Shown here piece after piece: positions 27,605-36,916 of a DNA stretch of 64,000 bases. How positions within the stretch are numbered: position 1 is the first letter of the stretch; each line of letters opens with the position of its first letter. The stretch covers positions 180,557-244,556 of the forward strand of contig JAPPAP010000037.1 in assembly GCA_026705465.1 (NCBI GenBank), written 5' to 3'. The notes below the pieces were generated by a model. The model was not told where the DNA came from and ran no database searches. It saw nothing but the letters and a program-made list of their open reading frames with translations. Origin of the DNA: a bacterium. Its GTDB lineage: Bacteria > Actinomycetota > Acidimicrobiia > Acidimicrobiales > Bin134. A program made the position numbers and the translations under genes.

Positions 27605-28884
27605 GACACGGCCTCGCCGTATCGTCTGACCCTGATATCGGCCTGAGCCTGATGCCCGGCGAAGTTCTCAATCGCACACAGCCGACTGCAGTATTCCCCG
27701 ATGAGGACGCTCGATTCCGGGTCGGTAACCCGCTGGTAGGTCACAGTCTTGATGAATTTTCCGACCCACAGCCCGCCGGTATAGCGAGCCGCCCCCTGCG
27801 TGGGCAGGGTGTGGTTGGTGCCGATCACCTTGTCGCCGTAGGACACATTGGTCATCGGGCCCAAGAAGAGGGCGCCATAGTTCGTCATGTTCTCCAAGAA
27901 GTAGTCGTCGTCTGAGGTCATGACCTGGACGTGCTCGAACGCAAGGTCATTCGCAATAGTCAGCATCTCGGTCTTGTTCTCGCAGACGATGACCCGCCCG
28001 TAGTCGGCCCACGACTTTGAGGCGATGTCGGCCGTTGGCAGGGTTTCGAGCTGGCGATCAACTTCGGCGAGAGTCTCAAGTCCAAGTCTGCGGGAGGTGG
28101 TGAGCAACACGGCAGGTGAGGTTGGGCCGTGCTCAGCCTGACCCAGAAGATCAGTGGCGCAGATTTCGCCGTCTACGGTGTCATCGGCCACCAGCAGCGT
28201 CTCAGTGGGACCAGCAGGAAGATCGATCCCGACCCTGCCGTAAAGTTGTCGCTTTGCCTCAGCCACGAAGACATTTCCGGGACCGACCAGAACATCAACG
28301 GGTTCGACAAATTCGGTGCCCAACGCCAAAGACGCGACTGCCTGGACCCCTCCCAGAAGATAGATCTCATCGGCTCCGGCCAAGTGCATCGCCGATACCG
28401 TCTCCGCGGGCACACCCCCGTTGATCGGCGGCGTGCATGCCGCAACCCTTGGCACTCCGGCAACCTTGGCGGTGAGGACGCTCATGTGGGCGGAGGCCAC
28501 CATCGGATATCGCCCCCCAGGCACGTAGGCACCGACGGAGCCGACCGGGATGCTCCTGTGGCCCAATACCACTCCTGGCATGGTCTCGACCTCGGTGTCG
28601 CCGATTGAGTCGAGCTGGGCCTCGGCAAAGTTCCGGATCTGCGTCTGGGCAAAGCGGATGTCTTCGAGCGTGCCCGAGTCGACGCCAGCAACGATCTCCT
28701 CAATCCGCTCGGGGGCCAACTGGAACTGCTCTGGCTCCCAGTTGTCGAAGTCTCGGGACATCTCCCTTACCGCGGCTTCGCCGCGACCTTCGATGTCAGC
28801 GATCAGAACGCGAACTCGCTCAGCCAGTTCTGGATCGGTGCCATGGGCGGTCTTTGCCGCCGCGTCCTTGAGAACCTCAGGCAT
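27601..28884 (-). CDS. Histidinol-dehydrogenase-family alcohol dehydrogenase (HpsN-like)
   Basis: The product is 427 residues from ATG 28884; the frame is open further upstream but overlaps the LacI gene. All HisD zinc and catalytic positions can be seen: Q249 and H252 (GQAEHG), E317-H318, D351, the NHTLPT motif (357-362) and H411. HisD-family enzymes oxidise an alcohol to a carboxylate in two NAD steps. Biosynthetic HisD would sit with his genes, absent here, and relatives such as sulfopropanediol 3-dehydrogenase (HpsN) act on other diols. I infer oxidation of the imported compound. Confidence 0.85.
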   Translation of the reverse strand: MPEVLKDAAAKTAHGTDPELAERVRVLIADIEGRGEAAVREMSRDFDNWEPEQFQLAPERIEEIVAGVDSGTLEDIRFAQTQIRNFAEAQLDSIGDTEVETMPGVVLGHRSIPVGSVGAYVPGGRYPMVASAHMSVLTAKVAGVPRVAACTPPINGGVPAETVSAMHLAGADEIYLLGGVQAVASLALGTEFVEPVDVLVGPGNVFVAEAKRQLYGRVGIDLPAGPTETLLVADDTVDGEICATDLLGQAEHGPTSPAVLLTTSRRLGLETLAEVDRQLETLPTADIASKSWADYGRVIVCENKTEMLTIANDLAFEHVQVMTSDDDYFLENMTNYGALFLGPMTNVSYGDKVIGTNHTLPTQGAARYTGGLWVGKFIKTVTYQRVTDPESSVLIGEYCSRLCAIENFAGHQAQADIRVRRYGEAVS

Positions 28885-29929
28885 CCGACTTCCTCGTGGT
28901 CCTCCCGTAGCGAATGGTCCCAGGCACCACGACCGAAGCCGGCTTGTCGGCGGCGCCATTGGTGCTGAGCAGCACGTCGATTGCCTGGGCCACGAGCACA
29001 TCGGTGGCCTGGACGAGGGTGGTGAGGTCGTAGCCGGCCCAACTTGCCTGCGGAAGCCCATCGAAGCCTGTGAGAAGTAGGTCACGAGGAACGGATATCC
29101 CTGCATTCTCAAGGCCGTCGAGCACCCCGAACGCCACCTCATCGCTACCGACCATCACCGCTTCGGGCAAATTGTCTCGCTGAGCCAGCTGGCCAGCGGC
29201 CTTGTAGCCGGCATCGTAGGTATAGGCGCCGGCCTCGATGTAGGGACAGGCGATGCCGTGCTCAGCTAGCTCCTGTACTGCGCCTCGGTATCTGATCTGG
29301 TCCGTCGACACCGATGACACCCCACCGATGTACGCCGCGGTTCCGACTCCTATGTCAACCAAATGCCGGGCCAGTTCGGCCATGCCCACCTCGTTGTCGA
29401 CCGAGACCGACGGAACCAAGCCCTCGGCAGCTGGCTGGTTGAAGGCGACCGCTGGCAGAGCCGAGGACTGCATCCGGCCCAGCTGGGACTGACCGATGGT
29501 CGCCGATGCCAGAATGACTCCGTCCAGGCGGTACTGAGCCACTGATGAGAGAGCGCCGTCGACATCATCGGGCTTGGCGAAGCTGAACAGCAGGAGCTGG
29601 TACGACCGTTGAGCCAGCTGGCGCGAGAACTCGGCCAGCACGTTTTGCCAATACTCCCCGTAGGCCGGAACGACGGCCCCCACAATGTTGGTTCGCTGCG
29701 ACTTGAGGCTGCGGGCGATGGCATTTGGCACGTAACCCAACCGTTCTGCCGCCGAACGCACCTTTTCCCTGGTCGCTGGTGAAACCTTGTCGGGCGAGGA
29801 GAACACCCGGGCCACCGTGGCCTGGGACACGCCGCTCTCCGCAGCCACATCGACCGACGTCGCGCGACGGTTGGACTGCTGTCGGTTCCGCACCTCAGCA
29901 GAGGATGGCCCCTCTGGCTTGGCCCCCAC
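28877..29929 (-). CDS. LacI-family repressor of the catabolic/transport operon
   Basis: The product is 350 residues from GTG 29929. The helix-turn-helix ([20 protein letters not shown]) is preceded by about 23 extra basic residues. The hinge ([16 protein letters not shown]) and the sensor domain follow. Its own promoter at 29938-29966 carries a palindrome that the protein probably binds, giving autoregulation. The same architecture stands upstream of the divergent SnoaL/SMP-30 pair. It overlaps the HisD-like gene by eight bases. Confidence 0.9.
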   Translation of the reverse strand: MGAKPEGPSSAEVRNRQQSNRRATSVDVAAESGVSQATVARVFSSPDKVSPATREKVRSAAERLGYVPNAIARSLKSQRTNIVGAVVPAYGEYWQNVLAEFSRQLAQRSYQLLLFSFAKPDDVDGALSSVAQYRLDGVILASATIGQSQLGRMQSSALPAVAFNQPAAEGLVPSVSVDNEVGMAELARHLVDIGVGTAAYIGGVSSVSTDQIRYRGAVQELAEHGIACPYIEAGAYTYDAGYKAAGQLAQRDNLPEAVMVGSDEVAFGVLDGLENAGISVPRDLLLTGFDGLPQASWAGYDLTTLVQATDVLVAQAIDVLLSTNGAADKPASVVVPGTIRYGRTTRKSDA

Positions 29930-29937
29930 GGACCGAG

Positions 29938-29966
29938 ACCTTATGAATACGTAGTCATAGTGTCAA
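29938..29966 (-). promoter_or_regulatory. Sigma70-type promoter with operator palindrome in its spacer
   Basis: On the minus strand TTGACA (29966-29961) and TAAGGT (29943-29938) are separated by exactly 17 bases. The 18-bp near-palindrome TATGAATACGTAGTCATA (29942-29959, two mismatched positions) fills the spacer. Transcription would begin about one base before GTG 29929, giving a leaderless LacI mRNA. A bound repressor would block polymerase. The site is repeated at 30993-31021 with 21 of 26 bases identical over the common block. Confidence 0.85.
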
Positions 29967-29990
29967 ACCGCCAGATCTTGTGCTGACATC

Positions 29991-30959
29991 TCAGCCGGTA
30001 TGCAAGAGAATCTGCTTCCAGACTGCCGTCTCGTCGTAGAGCACGTATTCCCGCCGCAACCCCCACGGACCGAACTCAGCATGGCTCAGCCCCATGACAT
30101 GAACCTGCGCTCCGGTTGGCGCTCCAAACGCCCCCCACCCATCGTGAGCGCCATCAAGCGACCAGCGCAACGCAGCCCGAGGTGCCAAGCCTGCATCACT
30201 TCGCCCGATCCGATGGTGAATGCGGAATGAGGCATCGGGAAGGGCACTGCGGAGCCCTAGCCAGAACGTATCGGCATCACCCCAGCCGTGGCCGGTCTCA
30301 CCGCCTGGCAGTTCGAGGTGGACGGCTCGGTCGAACACTTCGGGCACCACCGCCAGGCGGCCCCGCATGATCTGCTCAAGCGCGTCGGCGTATTCGACGC
30401 CGGCCTCATGGTCGTTGCCGGTTCCCCGGTAGATGGCATCAACGTCAGCGGCGGGAGCAAAGGGGGGGTTAGCCCTTTCAAATCCTCCCTCATCGGCAAT
30501 TCGATCAGCGGCAAATTGCCTTGGATCGATGCCCAGCTGGCGGACAATCGCTCCTTGGTCGCGAATGAGCCACTCGTCATAGACCTGGTTCTCGCGACAG
30601 GCGCAGTCGGCAATGATCCTGTATCGCAGGCGGGCTCCGCTAGCAGGCCCGTAGGCGCCGTCGCCGAGATGAGTTGCCGTCGAGAAGATGCGGTGCGACG
30701 ACAAGAAGCCGCTGTCTTCATCCCCGCTCCAGATGACGTCCTCACCAAGAAGCTGGCGATCAGGAAACTCGGCGAGGGTGGCCAGCGTGGCGTTGACGAC
30801 CTCCTCGTTCCCGACGACCACTCCGTCCGGTGAGCGGACAATGACCTTGGGCGCATAGTAGCGATGGAGGGCGTCAACACTGCGGCCTTCCCAGATCTCT
30901 TTGGTGATTCCAAGGATGTAGTCGGGCAAATCGCTGAATTTCGGGTCAAATCCCTTCAC
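29991..30959 (-). CDS. Two-domain SnoaL-like (NTF2-fold) protein
   Basis: The product is 322 residues from GTG 30959 with GGAG upstream. The first domain (about 15-150) resembles SnoaL-like polyketide cyclases (EGRSVDALHRYYAPKVIVRSPDGVV), and a second domain (about 185-310) repeats the pattern (FWLGLRSALPDASFRIHHRIGRSDAG). It is the first gene of the leftward run, transcribed from the promoter at 30993-31021 and followed by the LacI gene after 61 bases. Reaction unknown; it is the third double-SnoaL protein of the locus. Confidence 0.75.
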   Translation of the reverse strand: MKGFDPKFSDLPDYILGITKEIWEGRSVDALHRYYAPKVIVRSPDGVVVGNEEVVNATLATLAEFPDRQLLGEDVIWSGDEDSGFLSSHRIFSTATHLGDGAYGPASGARLRYRIIADCACRENQVYDEWLIRDQGAIVRQLGIDPRQFAADRIADEGGFERANPPFAPAADVDAIYRGTGNDHEAGVEYADALEQIMRGRLAVVPEVFDRAVHLELPGGETGHGWGDADTFWLGLRSALPDASFRIHHRIGRSDAGLAPRAALRWSLDGAHDGWGAFGAPTGAQVHVMGLSHAEFGPWGLRREYVLYDETAVWKQILLHTG

Positions 30960-30992
30960 TGCTGCTCCGGTCTTGCTCGTACGTGTGATCGG

Positions 30993-31021
30993 AGGTTATG
31001 AATACGTCTTCAAGCTGTCAA
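30993..31021 (-). promoter_or_regulatory. Second copy of the promoter/operator, between divergent genes
   Basis: On the minus strand TTGACA (31021-31016), a 17-base spacer and TAACCT (30998-30993) drive the SnoaL gene at 30959. The spacer has the half-site TATGAATACGT and the near-palindrome TGAATACGTCTTCA (30999-31012, 12 of 14 positions symmetric). On the plus strand TTGCTC (30973-30978), 18 bases and TATGAA (30997-31002) could drive the SMP-30 gene. One repressor site would then control both directions. Confidence 0.8.
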
Positions 31022-31035
31022 CGCCGGAGGACTTC

Positions 31036-31932
31036 ATGGCAACCATCGAAGCTGTCGGCCACGCTCCTGCCGCTCTGGGAGAGTGCCCGGTGTGGAGTGA
31101 GCGCGAACAGGCGTTGTACTGGGCCGATATCGACGGTCGTGCCATCCACCGATTGGACCCGTCCACGGGCGATACCACGTCGAGAAGCCTTCCTGGGCGT
31201 CCAGGATCATTCGTGCTCACCACCGATCCCAATCGTTTGCTCGTGGCCTGCGAACACGAACTCGTTGTCTTCAATTGGGCAACCGGCGAGACCTCCAGCT
31301 GGCTTCAACTTGAAGAGGCCGACACCGGCAATCGGCTCAACGACGGCCGCTGTGACCCAGTTGGCCGGTACGTGGTCGGCTCGATGTTCGCCGACACCAG
31401 CGCCGGGCAATGGACCGGAGCCCTCTACCGCATTGAGTCCAACGGAGAGGCCACGACCATGCGTTCGAATATCGGCGTCACCAACGGACTGGCATTCGAC
31501 TCTGAACGCCAGCGCATGTATTTCGCCGACACCCCGACCGATTGCGTGCTGGCATTCGACTACGACCTCGACACCGGGAGGGCAACCAACGAGCGGCTCT
31601 TCCTCGACTACTCAGAACTTCCCGGAAAGCCCGATGGGGCCTGTATCGACGCCGACGGCTGCTACTGGTCGGCATCGGTCTACGGATGGGCGGTGACCAG
31701 AGTGACACCTGAGGGCGTGGTCGACCGGCGCATTGAACTGCCCGTGCAGAAGCCGTCGATGCCGGCATTCGGGGGCCCCGACCTCTCAACCCTGTTTGTC
31801 ACCACGATCGGGGCAGGAGGCACTGTGCCCTCCGAGCCGGGGCGCGACGGCTTCCAACCCGGCGAGTTGCTCGCTCTCGACATCGGCGTCCAGGGTCGAC
31901 CTGATCCTCTCTTCCCCTGGATTGATCCCTAG
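31036..31932 (+). CDS. SMP-30/gluconolactonase/LRE-family lactonase
   Basis: The product is 298 residues from ATG 31036, with GGAGG seven bases ahead. Six-bladed propeller signatures are GECPVWSEREQALYWADIDG (metal-binding Glu), NRLNDGRCDPVGRYVVGSM (Asn/Asp) and GVTNGLAFDSERQRMYFADT, then KPDGACIDADGCYWSA (catalytic Asp). Family members open sugar lactones formed after aldose oxidation. Its divergent placement against the LacI/ABC operon implies a lactone intermediate in the pathway. Confidence 0.9.
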   Translation: MATIEAVGHAPAALGECPVWSEREQALYWADIDGRAIHRLDPSTGDTTSRSLPGRPGSFVLTTDPNRLLVACEHELVVFNWATGETSSWLQLEEADTGNRLNDGRCDPVGRYVVGSMFADTSAGQWTGALYRIESNGEATTMRSNIGVTNGLAFDSERQRMYFADTPTDCVLAFDYDLDTGRATNERLFLDYSELPGKPDGACIDADGCYWSASVYGWAVTRVTPEGVVDRRIELPVQKPSMPAFGGPDLSTLFVTTIGAGGTVPSEPGRDGFQPGELLALDIGVQGRPDPLFPWIDP

Positions 31933-33110
31933 TGGTGGGCAGTCACCCGCACTCTCTCTGACATCGACAGGAAGATCACGGTGGCAGGAAGCGCCACCAT
32001 CGCCACCGCGCTGCCGACGTTGAGGCCGGTACCGGCAATACTCCCGATGACGAAGGGAATGAGCAGGATAGCGGCGCGCAGTCCTCCGGTAAGCGCGCCA
32101 AGCCCTGCTCCTGGTCGTCCTGGGCGTTTTGCCGCGGCGTCATATACCGAGGGAAGCAAGGCGGCAATCCCAAGGCCGGCGGCGACGTAACCCGCCACAA
32201 TGACGTATCGGTTCGGCACCAGCGACGCCACTGCCAGCCCGGTGCCTGCCATTACGGCTGACAGTGTGATCAGCCTGCTGTTGCCCAGGCGGACACTGGC
32301 CCAGTCACCAGCAAATCGCGCCGCGGTCATGCCTCCCATCACCGCCACATAGCCGAGGGCCGCGAATCCTGCCGACGTGCCCAAGTCGTCGGTGAGTCGA
32401 AAGGCCGCCCAGTCGAACGAGGTCGACTCCATCGCCGCGGCCGAAAACCCCACCACCACGAAGAGGGCCAAGGTCTTGAGGCTTCGCTGGGCAATGGCTG
32501 CCCCTTTGCCTTCTTCGGGTGTTGGCTCAGGCGTTTCGTCAAGTCGAAGCAGTCCAGGCCCGACAAACCCGAGTAGCGCCAGCAGCACCAGGGCGGCGAC
32601 CAATAGATGGGCGGTGAGCGAAACCTCAGCCGCAGCAACTCGTGAAGAGGCTGCTCCCCCAGCGAGGGCACCCAGGCTCCACAGACCGTGGAGCCGGTTC
32701 ATCACCGGTGCGTGCCGACGGGCGCTCAGCCACGAACCCTGCATGTTCATGGCAACGTCAACCATGACGTCAAACACCATCATCATCGCCAACCCCGCCA
32801 ACAGCAGGGCTGGGGTGGTGGCCAGCCCTACCACCGCCAAAGACATCGCCAGCAATCCCCCAGCACCAATCATCACCGTGCGGGTACCGAACCGCGATAT
32901 TGCATGGCCGACGACTGCGCTCCCCACCAAGCCGAACACGCCGGCGATCGACAGCAGGGCACCCACGCCAGCTACTGAGATCTCCACCCGATCTCGTATT
33001 TCGGGCAACCGGGGAACGAATGACGCGAACAATGCGCCATTGACAAAGAACTGGACGGCGACCGCCCGAAGGGCCCTGCTGTCGGCCTGATCGAAGCCCA
33101 GACGACTCAT
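31929..33110 (-). CDS. MFS transporter
   Basis: The product is 393 residues with about 12 hydrophobic segments, starting LRAVAVQFFVNGALFASFVPRLPEIRDR, which is typical of the YbjJ-like group. The loop GHAISRFGTRTVM between segments 2 and 3 matches the MFS motif A region. It converges with the SMP-30 gene with a four-base overlap. The direction and substrate of transport are unknown. Confidence 0.88.
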   Translation of the reverse strand: MSRLGFDQADSRALRAVAVQFFVNGALFASFVPRLPEIRDRVEISVAGVGALLSIAGVFGLVGSAVVGHAISRFGTRTVMIGAGGLLAMSLAVVGLATTPALLLAGLAMMMVFDVMVDVAMNMQGSWLSARRHAPVMNRLHGLWSLGALAGGAASSRVAAAEVSLTAHLLVAALVLLALLGFVGPGLLRLDETPEPTPEEGKGAAIAQRSLKTLALFVVVGFSAAAMESTSFDWAAFRLTDDLGTSAGFAALGYVAVMGGMTAARFAGDWASVRLGNSRLITLSAVMAGTGLAVASLVPNRYVIVAGYVAAGLGIAALLPSVYDAAAKRPGRPGAGLGALTGGLRAAILLIPFVIGSIAGTGLNVGSAVAMVALPATVIFLSMSERVRVTAHH

Positions 33111-33143
33111 GTAAGTGCTAGAAGCGCAACCGCTTCTCTTGGT

Positions 33144-34433
33144 TCAATCAGGCCACTCGATGTTGTAGTCGTCAAACCAGAACCGGGCCTCGCGGATGGC
33201 ATCTGGTTCAGTGCGCAGGTTGAGATCTTGGTTGAGTTGTTCGGGGGTCGGGCCAATTTGGCTGGCAATGCTCGATAACCCGTCGATGTCAAGGTCGTAG
33301 CACCGCACCGCGTTGAGCCCGAGCAATAGGCGGGTCTCCTCAACCGGGATCTCCTGGAAGTCGGTTTCGAGACGCTCAACAGTGTTGGGCCAGCTGCCCT
33401 CGGGGTGGGGATAGTCGGTGCCCCACATCAGCGCATCGACGCCATTCATGTAGCGCCGCCGCAACTCCACCTTGCTCATGGTGGAGGCGCCGATGAACAC
33501 GTTGGATCCGATGTACTCCGACGGAAGGCGCTGGATGAGGCCCTTGGTACGCGAGCTCATCTTCTTGACCTTCCAGTTCCGGCCCCCGAACATGGCGTCG
33601 GCCTTGAACAGCAAATCACCCAGCCACCACGAGCCGCACTCCACGGGCGCATAGCGCAGGTTCGGATGACGGTCGAAGGCCCCGGAGAACAGAAGCTGCC
33701 ACAGGGGGCGGTGAGTCCAAAACGCCACCTCCAGCATGTACTGGGCCATGTTCTCGTTGTACGACGGCGTGTCGGCCTCCCCGGAGTGGGTGTGTACCAC
33801 CAGACCGGCCTCAGCACAGGCCGCCCAAACCGAGTCGTAGCTCTCGTGGCCATACGAAGGGTGCTCATGCCACATCGTGGGGATCATGATGCCCCTGATG
33901 CCGGGTTTGCCGGCCAGCGCCTCGATCTCTTTCACCGATTCGGCCACACCATGGGTAATCGGCACCAAAGCCACTCCGGCCCGGCGGGGCGGGTTGGTAG
34001 CGCAGAACTCCTCCAACCAGCGGTTATGGGCTCGGGCACCCGCCCAGGCGCGGCGCGAGTCAGTGATCTGTCCGGCTGACAAACCGGCTCCGAACGGAGG
34101 GGCCTCCATGCCGGTAACCGCGTCCCCGTCGGCAAAGATGATCTCCCCGGCAACGCCATCGGCGTCGAGGGTCTTGTCGCGGATCTCGGGATCATAGGCA
34201 CCCTTTAGCCCAACCTCGTTTTCGCGCTCCCACTGCTCGACGTACTCGCCGTTGAGCTCCTCGACCATCGCCCGGTGCTGGTGGCGGGTGACCAGCCATT
34301 CGTCGAACTCGGGGTGCAGTGACGACTCCAAGTACGTCCGGTAGTCCTCGACGAACAGCCCGGCGTGGGTATCGGACGAAACAATGATGTATGGGGCGTT
34401 GCTCTGGTCAACACCGGCGACAGGGCTGGGCAT
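33144..34433 (-). CDS. Amidohydrolase-family metal-dependent hydrolase/decarboxylase (ACMSD-like)
   Basis: The product is 429 residues. The N-terminus has VSSDTHAGLF rather than the usual DxHxH, and the C-terminus has the catalytic-Asp segment WGTDYPHPEGSW. Enzymes of this amidohydrolase_2 group decarboxylate or hydrolyse aromatic or cyclic acids. A paralogue sits at 45149-46402. It stands 107 bases from a divergent VOC-protein gene. Confidence 0.85.
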   Translation of the reverse strand: MPSPVAGVDQSNAPYIIVSSDTHAGLFVEDYRTYLESSLHPEFDEWLVTRHQHRAMVEELNGEYVEQWERENEVGLKGAYDPEIRDKTLDADGVAGEIIFADGDAVTGMEAPPFGAGLSAGQITDSRRAWAGARAHNRWLEEFCATNPPRRAGVALVPITHGVAESVKEIEALAGKPGIRGIMIPTMWHEHPSYGHESYDSVWAACAEAGLVVHTHSGEADTPSYNENMAQYMLEVAFWTHRPLWQLLFSGAFDRHPNLRYAPVECGSWWLGDLLFKADAMFGGRNWKVKKMSSRTKGLIQRLPSEYIGSNVFIGASTMSKVELRRRYMNGVDALMWGTDYPHPEGSWPNTVERLETDFQEIPVEETRLLLGLNAVRCYDLDIDGLSSIASQIGPTPEQLNQDLNLRTEPDAIREARFWFDDYNIEWPD

Positions 34434-34540
34434 TGGTCAGCTCCCTCTTCAGTTTTTGCTGAGTACAACGGCTAGAGCGCTGACCACACTGTACTGTCAC
34501 TCCGGCAATAGCTCGCCAATGGCGCATCTAAGGAGGACAC

Positions 34541-34960
34541 ATGACGCAGATCCTTGCCCAGTACTGCATCAACGTCGAGGACATGGACCGGGCTCTTGAG
34601 TTCTGGGTAGACGTGTGCGAGCTCGAGCTTCAGCACCGCCTCGAGATTCCCGGTGCTCTTGAGGCGGTGATCCAGTCGCCTCACGGCGGGTCACGCCTCC
34701 AACTGGCCCAGCACCTCGACAACGAGGGCCCCATCGACATGGGCACCGCCATGTGGAAGATCTACATCAACACGTCGGACTGTGAACGGCTCTACCAGCG
34801 GGCCATGGACGCCGGCTGTGAGTCGGTCATGGAGCCCACCCATCTCGACCGCTGGCCAGTGATTATGGCCTACGTGAAGGATTTCGACGGCTACCTCATC
34901 GAGTTCGTCGAGCACAAAGAAGGCACCCGCCCCGGCATCCCCGACCCCAAGAAGGTCTGA
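34541..34960 (+). CDS. VOC (glyoxalase/bleomycin-resistance fold) protein
   Basis: The product is 139 residues from ATG 34541, with AAGGAGGA immediately upstream. It has the VOC pattern: QYCINVEDMDRALEFWVDVCELEL in the first half and VKDFDGYLIEFVEH at the end, with a likely metal-binding His/Glu pair. Members are dioxygenases, isomerases or epimerases. Followed by a membrane-exporter gene on the same strand. Confidence 0.88.
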   Translation: MTQILAQYCINVEDMDRALEFWVDVCELELQHRLEIPGALEAVIQSPHGGSRLQLAQHLDNEGPIDMGTAMWKIYINTSDCERLYQRAMDAGCESVMEPTHLDRWPVIMAYVKDFDGYLIEFVEHKEGTRPGIPDPKKV

Positions 34961-34988
34961 GCAACATTTCTAGACCCGGAATACTGCC

Positions 34989-35705
34989 CTGACCCCGCTC
35001 GAGATCTTCGTCATCATCTGCTTCTCGGCCGCCGGGGCCGTTTCTCAGGGCTGCCTGGGGATTGGCTTGGCCCTCGTGGCGGGACCAGCCCTCGTGGCCA
35101 TCGATCCCGGATTTGCTCCCGGACCACTCATCGTCGTCGGCCAGATCGTGGGCCTTCGCAACGTGATTATCGAACGCCACCACACCGACCGCCTGGCCGT
35201 TCGCCGATGCGCCATCGGGCTCCCATTCGGCCTCGGCGCCGGTCTCGCCGTCCTCGCCGTGGTGAGCGACCAGGTCATCGCGTTGTTCGTGGGCAGCTTT
35301 GCCGCCGCCGGCGCCATTTCACTCCTCTTGGGATTGCGAATACCTCGCTCGCCGCGCGTTGAAGTGGCCACCGGCACTGCCGTCGCCTTTTCGAGCGTCA
35401 CCGCCGCGTTACCGGGACCGGCTTTTGCCCTCACATTCAGCGAGATGAAGCCGGCAACGCTTCGCGGCACCGTCGGCTCCGTATTCTTCATGGTTGCCGT
35501 GACGGCCATGATCGGACTCATCGCCACCAACGAGTTCGGCGGCCATGAGCTTGAGCTGATCGGCTGGCTCATCCCCGGCATCCTCTTGGGACTGGGCCTG
35601 GCCCGTTTCGTCCGCCCCCTCCTCGACCGAGCCTGGTTTCGGCCCGCCGTGCTCCTCGTGGCCCTCGCGGGCGGCATAGCACTGATCCTCCGCCAGCTCA
35701 TCTAA
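34989..35705 (+). CDS. TauE/SafE-family membrane exporter, possible CTG start
   Basis: The frame encodes TauE/SafE-like membrane segments from 34989 (LEIFVIICFSAAGAVSQGCLGIGLALVAGPALVAIDPG region), a tandem of two halves with about 7-8 hydrophobic stretches. An in-frame TAG at 34971 and the absence of ATG/GTG/TTG before TTG 35067 leave CTG at 34989 as the only start that keeps the first membrane segment. TTG 35067 would truncate it to 212 residues. Members export sulfite, sulfoacetate or other organosulfur anions. Confidence 0.75.
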   Translation: MTPLEIFVIICFSAAGAVSQGCLGIGLALVAGPALVAIDPGFAPGPLIVVGQIVGLRNVIIERHHTDRLAVRRCAIGLPFGLGAGLAVLAVVSDQVIALFVGSFAAAGAISLLLGLRIPRSPRVEVATGTAVAFSSVTAALPGPAFALTFSEMKPATLRGTVGSVFFMVAVTAMIGLIATNEFGGHELELIGWLIPGILLGLGLARFVRPLLDRAWFRPAVLLVALAGGIALILRQLI

Positions 35706-35731
35706 GGTGCGACACGCTCGCCGCTGATGCG

Positions 35732-36916
35732 CTAGTCCAACAATGAACGGAAACGGTCGCGGTAAGCCCCGAAGCGTTGGGCCAATGCCTCGTCGGTGAT
35801 GCCGAACTGGGCCCCGTCGTAGGTGTGCCGGCCGTGCTTGTCCTTGGGGTTGTCGGATCGCCAGGCCATCATTCGCTCGACGGTGGCTGGAGTCAGCTCA
35901 TCGCCGAGCCAGTCGTAGAACCGGCCAATTTGGTGGATCGGGTCGGCTTGAAATTCGGTGAACCCGATGTCGAAGAACTTGGCGTCATTGGCCGGGTCTT
36001 GGCGGAAAGCCAGCATCCGGTCCATGGCGAGGGACCAATGCTCCATGTTGATCTCGCCCACGTAGCGCGGATCGATGCCCGGGTTTCCGCCCTCGAGCAG
36101 CGTGAAATACAGATCGCACACCGATGGCAGCACCTTTGACACATCGCGGTGCGTCTGTACGAACCTGGCCTCGGGGAACACCTTGGTGTAGGCGTCCAGA
36201 AACAACGTGTGGGTTGGGCTCTTCAGCCGCCACACTTTCTCATTGGTCTTCCACTGGAGCATTTTCAGCACGCGCTTCTCATACCGATAGGTCGGTTCCA
36301 TGTCGCAGTGGGTAAACCAATCCCCATATGCAGGAATGCGGCCCATAGTCAAGAAGTACTGAGCTTTGAATTCCATGGCCATGAGGTCGTGGTCTTCCAT
36401 GGGGCCAGTAGGCGACTGAGGCAGCATTGAACGAAGCCGCTCCGCCATGTGCTGACGTCCTAAGTCCACGATGTTATGAGCACCTTCGATTCGGGCCTGG
36501 TCGGCTTCAGGATCGACGCCCGGCGGTGGACATGGATTCCCCTCCTCCCAGGTGCGCAGATTGCGGAACGCAGGGTCCTCGCCCAGCATGTGTGACAGCG
36601 CGGTCGATCCGGTGCGGGGCAAACCGACTCCCAGGAATTCAATCTGCACTTCCTGCTCGTCGATTTCGGGGTGGCGCCGATACCAGTCCTCCACCCTCAA
36701 TCGGTTCACTAGGGCCCGAACCACAGTGGCATAGAAGCCCAGTTCACCCATGTCGTTGAACGTTGCCTCCCTCAGCGCTGATCCGACCAGCACCTCAAGG
36801 CCCTCACGCCAAGAGTCGCCGCCGAAGTCCTCCAGGCCGGTCTTGGACCTGGCCTCTTCGATCAGGCCGTTGATCCTGGAGGCAACCGACAGCGGAGTGC
36901 CGCCCGCGTTGCTCAT
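35732..36916 (-). CDS. Sulfotransferase-family protein
   Basis: The product is 394 residues from ATG 36916, which overlaps the stop of the gene before it. The PAPS-binding loop is GLPRTGSTALSHML (about 98-111) and the 3'-phosphate segment is RFVQTHRDVSKVLPSV. It transfers sulfate from PAPS to an alcohol or related group. Overlap with the lipocalin-like gene, and a TauE-type exporter convergent next door, suggest sulfated metabolites. Confidence 0.88.
   Translation of the reverse strand: MSNAGGTPLSVASRINGLIEEARSKTGLEDFGGDSWREGLEVLVGSALREATFNDMGELGFYATVVRALVNRLRVEDWYRRHPEIDEQEVQIEFLGVGLPRTGSTALSHMLGEDPAFRNLRTWEEGNPCPPPGVDPEADQARIEGAHNIVDLGRQHMAERLRSMLPQSPTGPMEDHDLMAMEFKAQYFLTMGRIPAYGDWFTHCDMEPTYRYEKRVLKMLQWKTNEKVWRLKSPTHTLFLDAYTKVFPEARFVQTHRDVSKVLPSVCDLYFTLLEGGNPGIDPRYVGEINMEHWSLAMDRMLAFRQDPANDAKFFDIGFTEFQADPIHQIGRFYDWLGDELTPATVERMMAWRSDNPKDKHGRHTYDGAQFGITDEALAQRFGAYRDRFRSLLD

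Noticed and set aside
28885..29142. N-terminal extension of the HisD-like protein
   Set aside because: It overlaps the LacI gene and has no similarity to the family.
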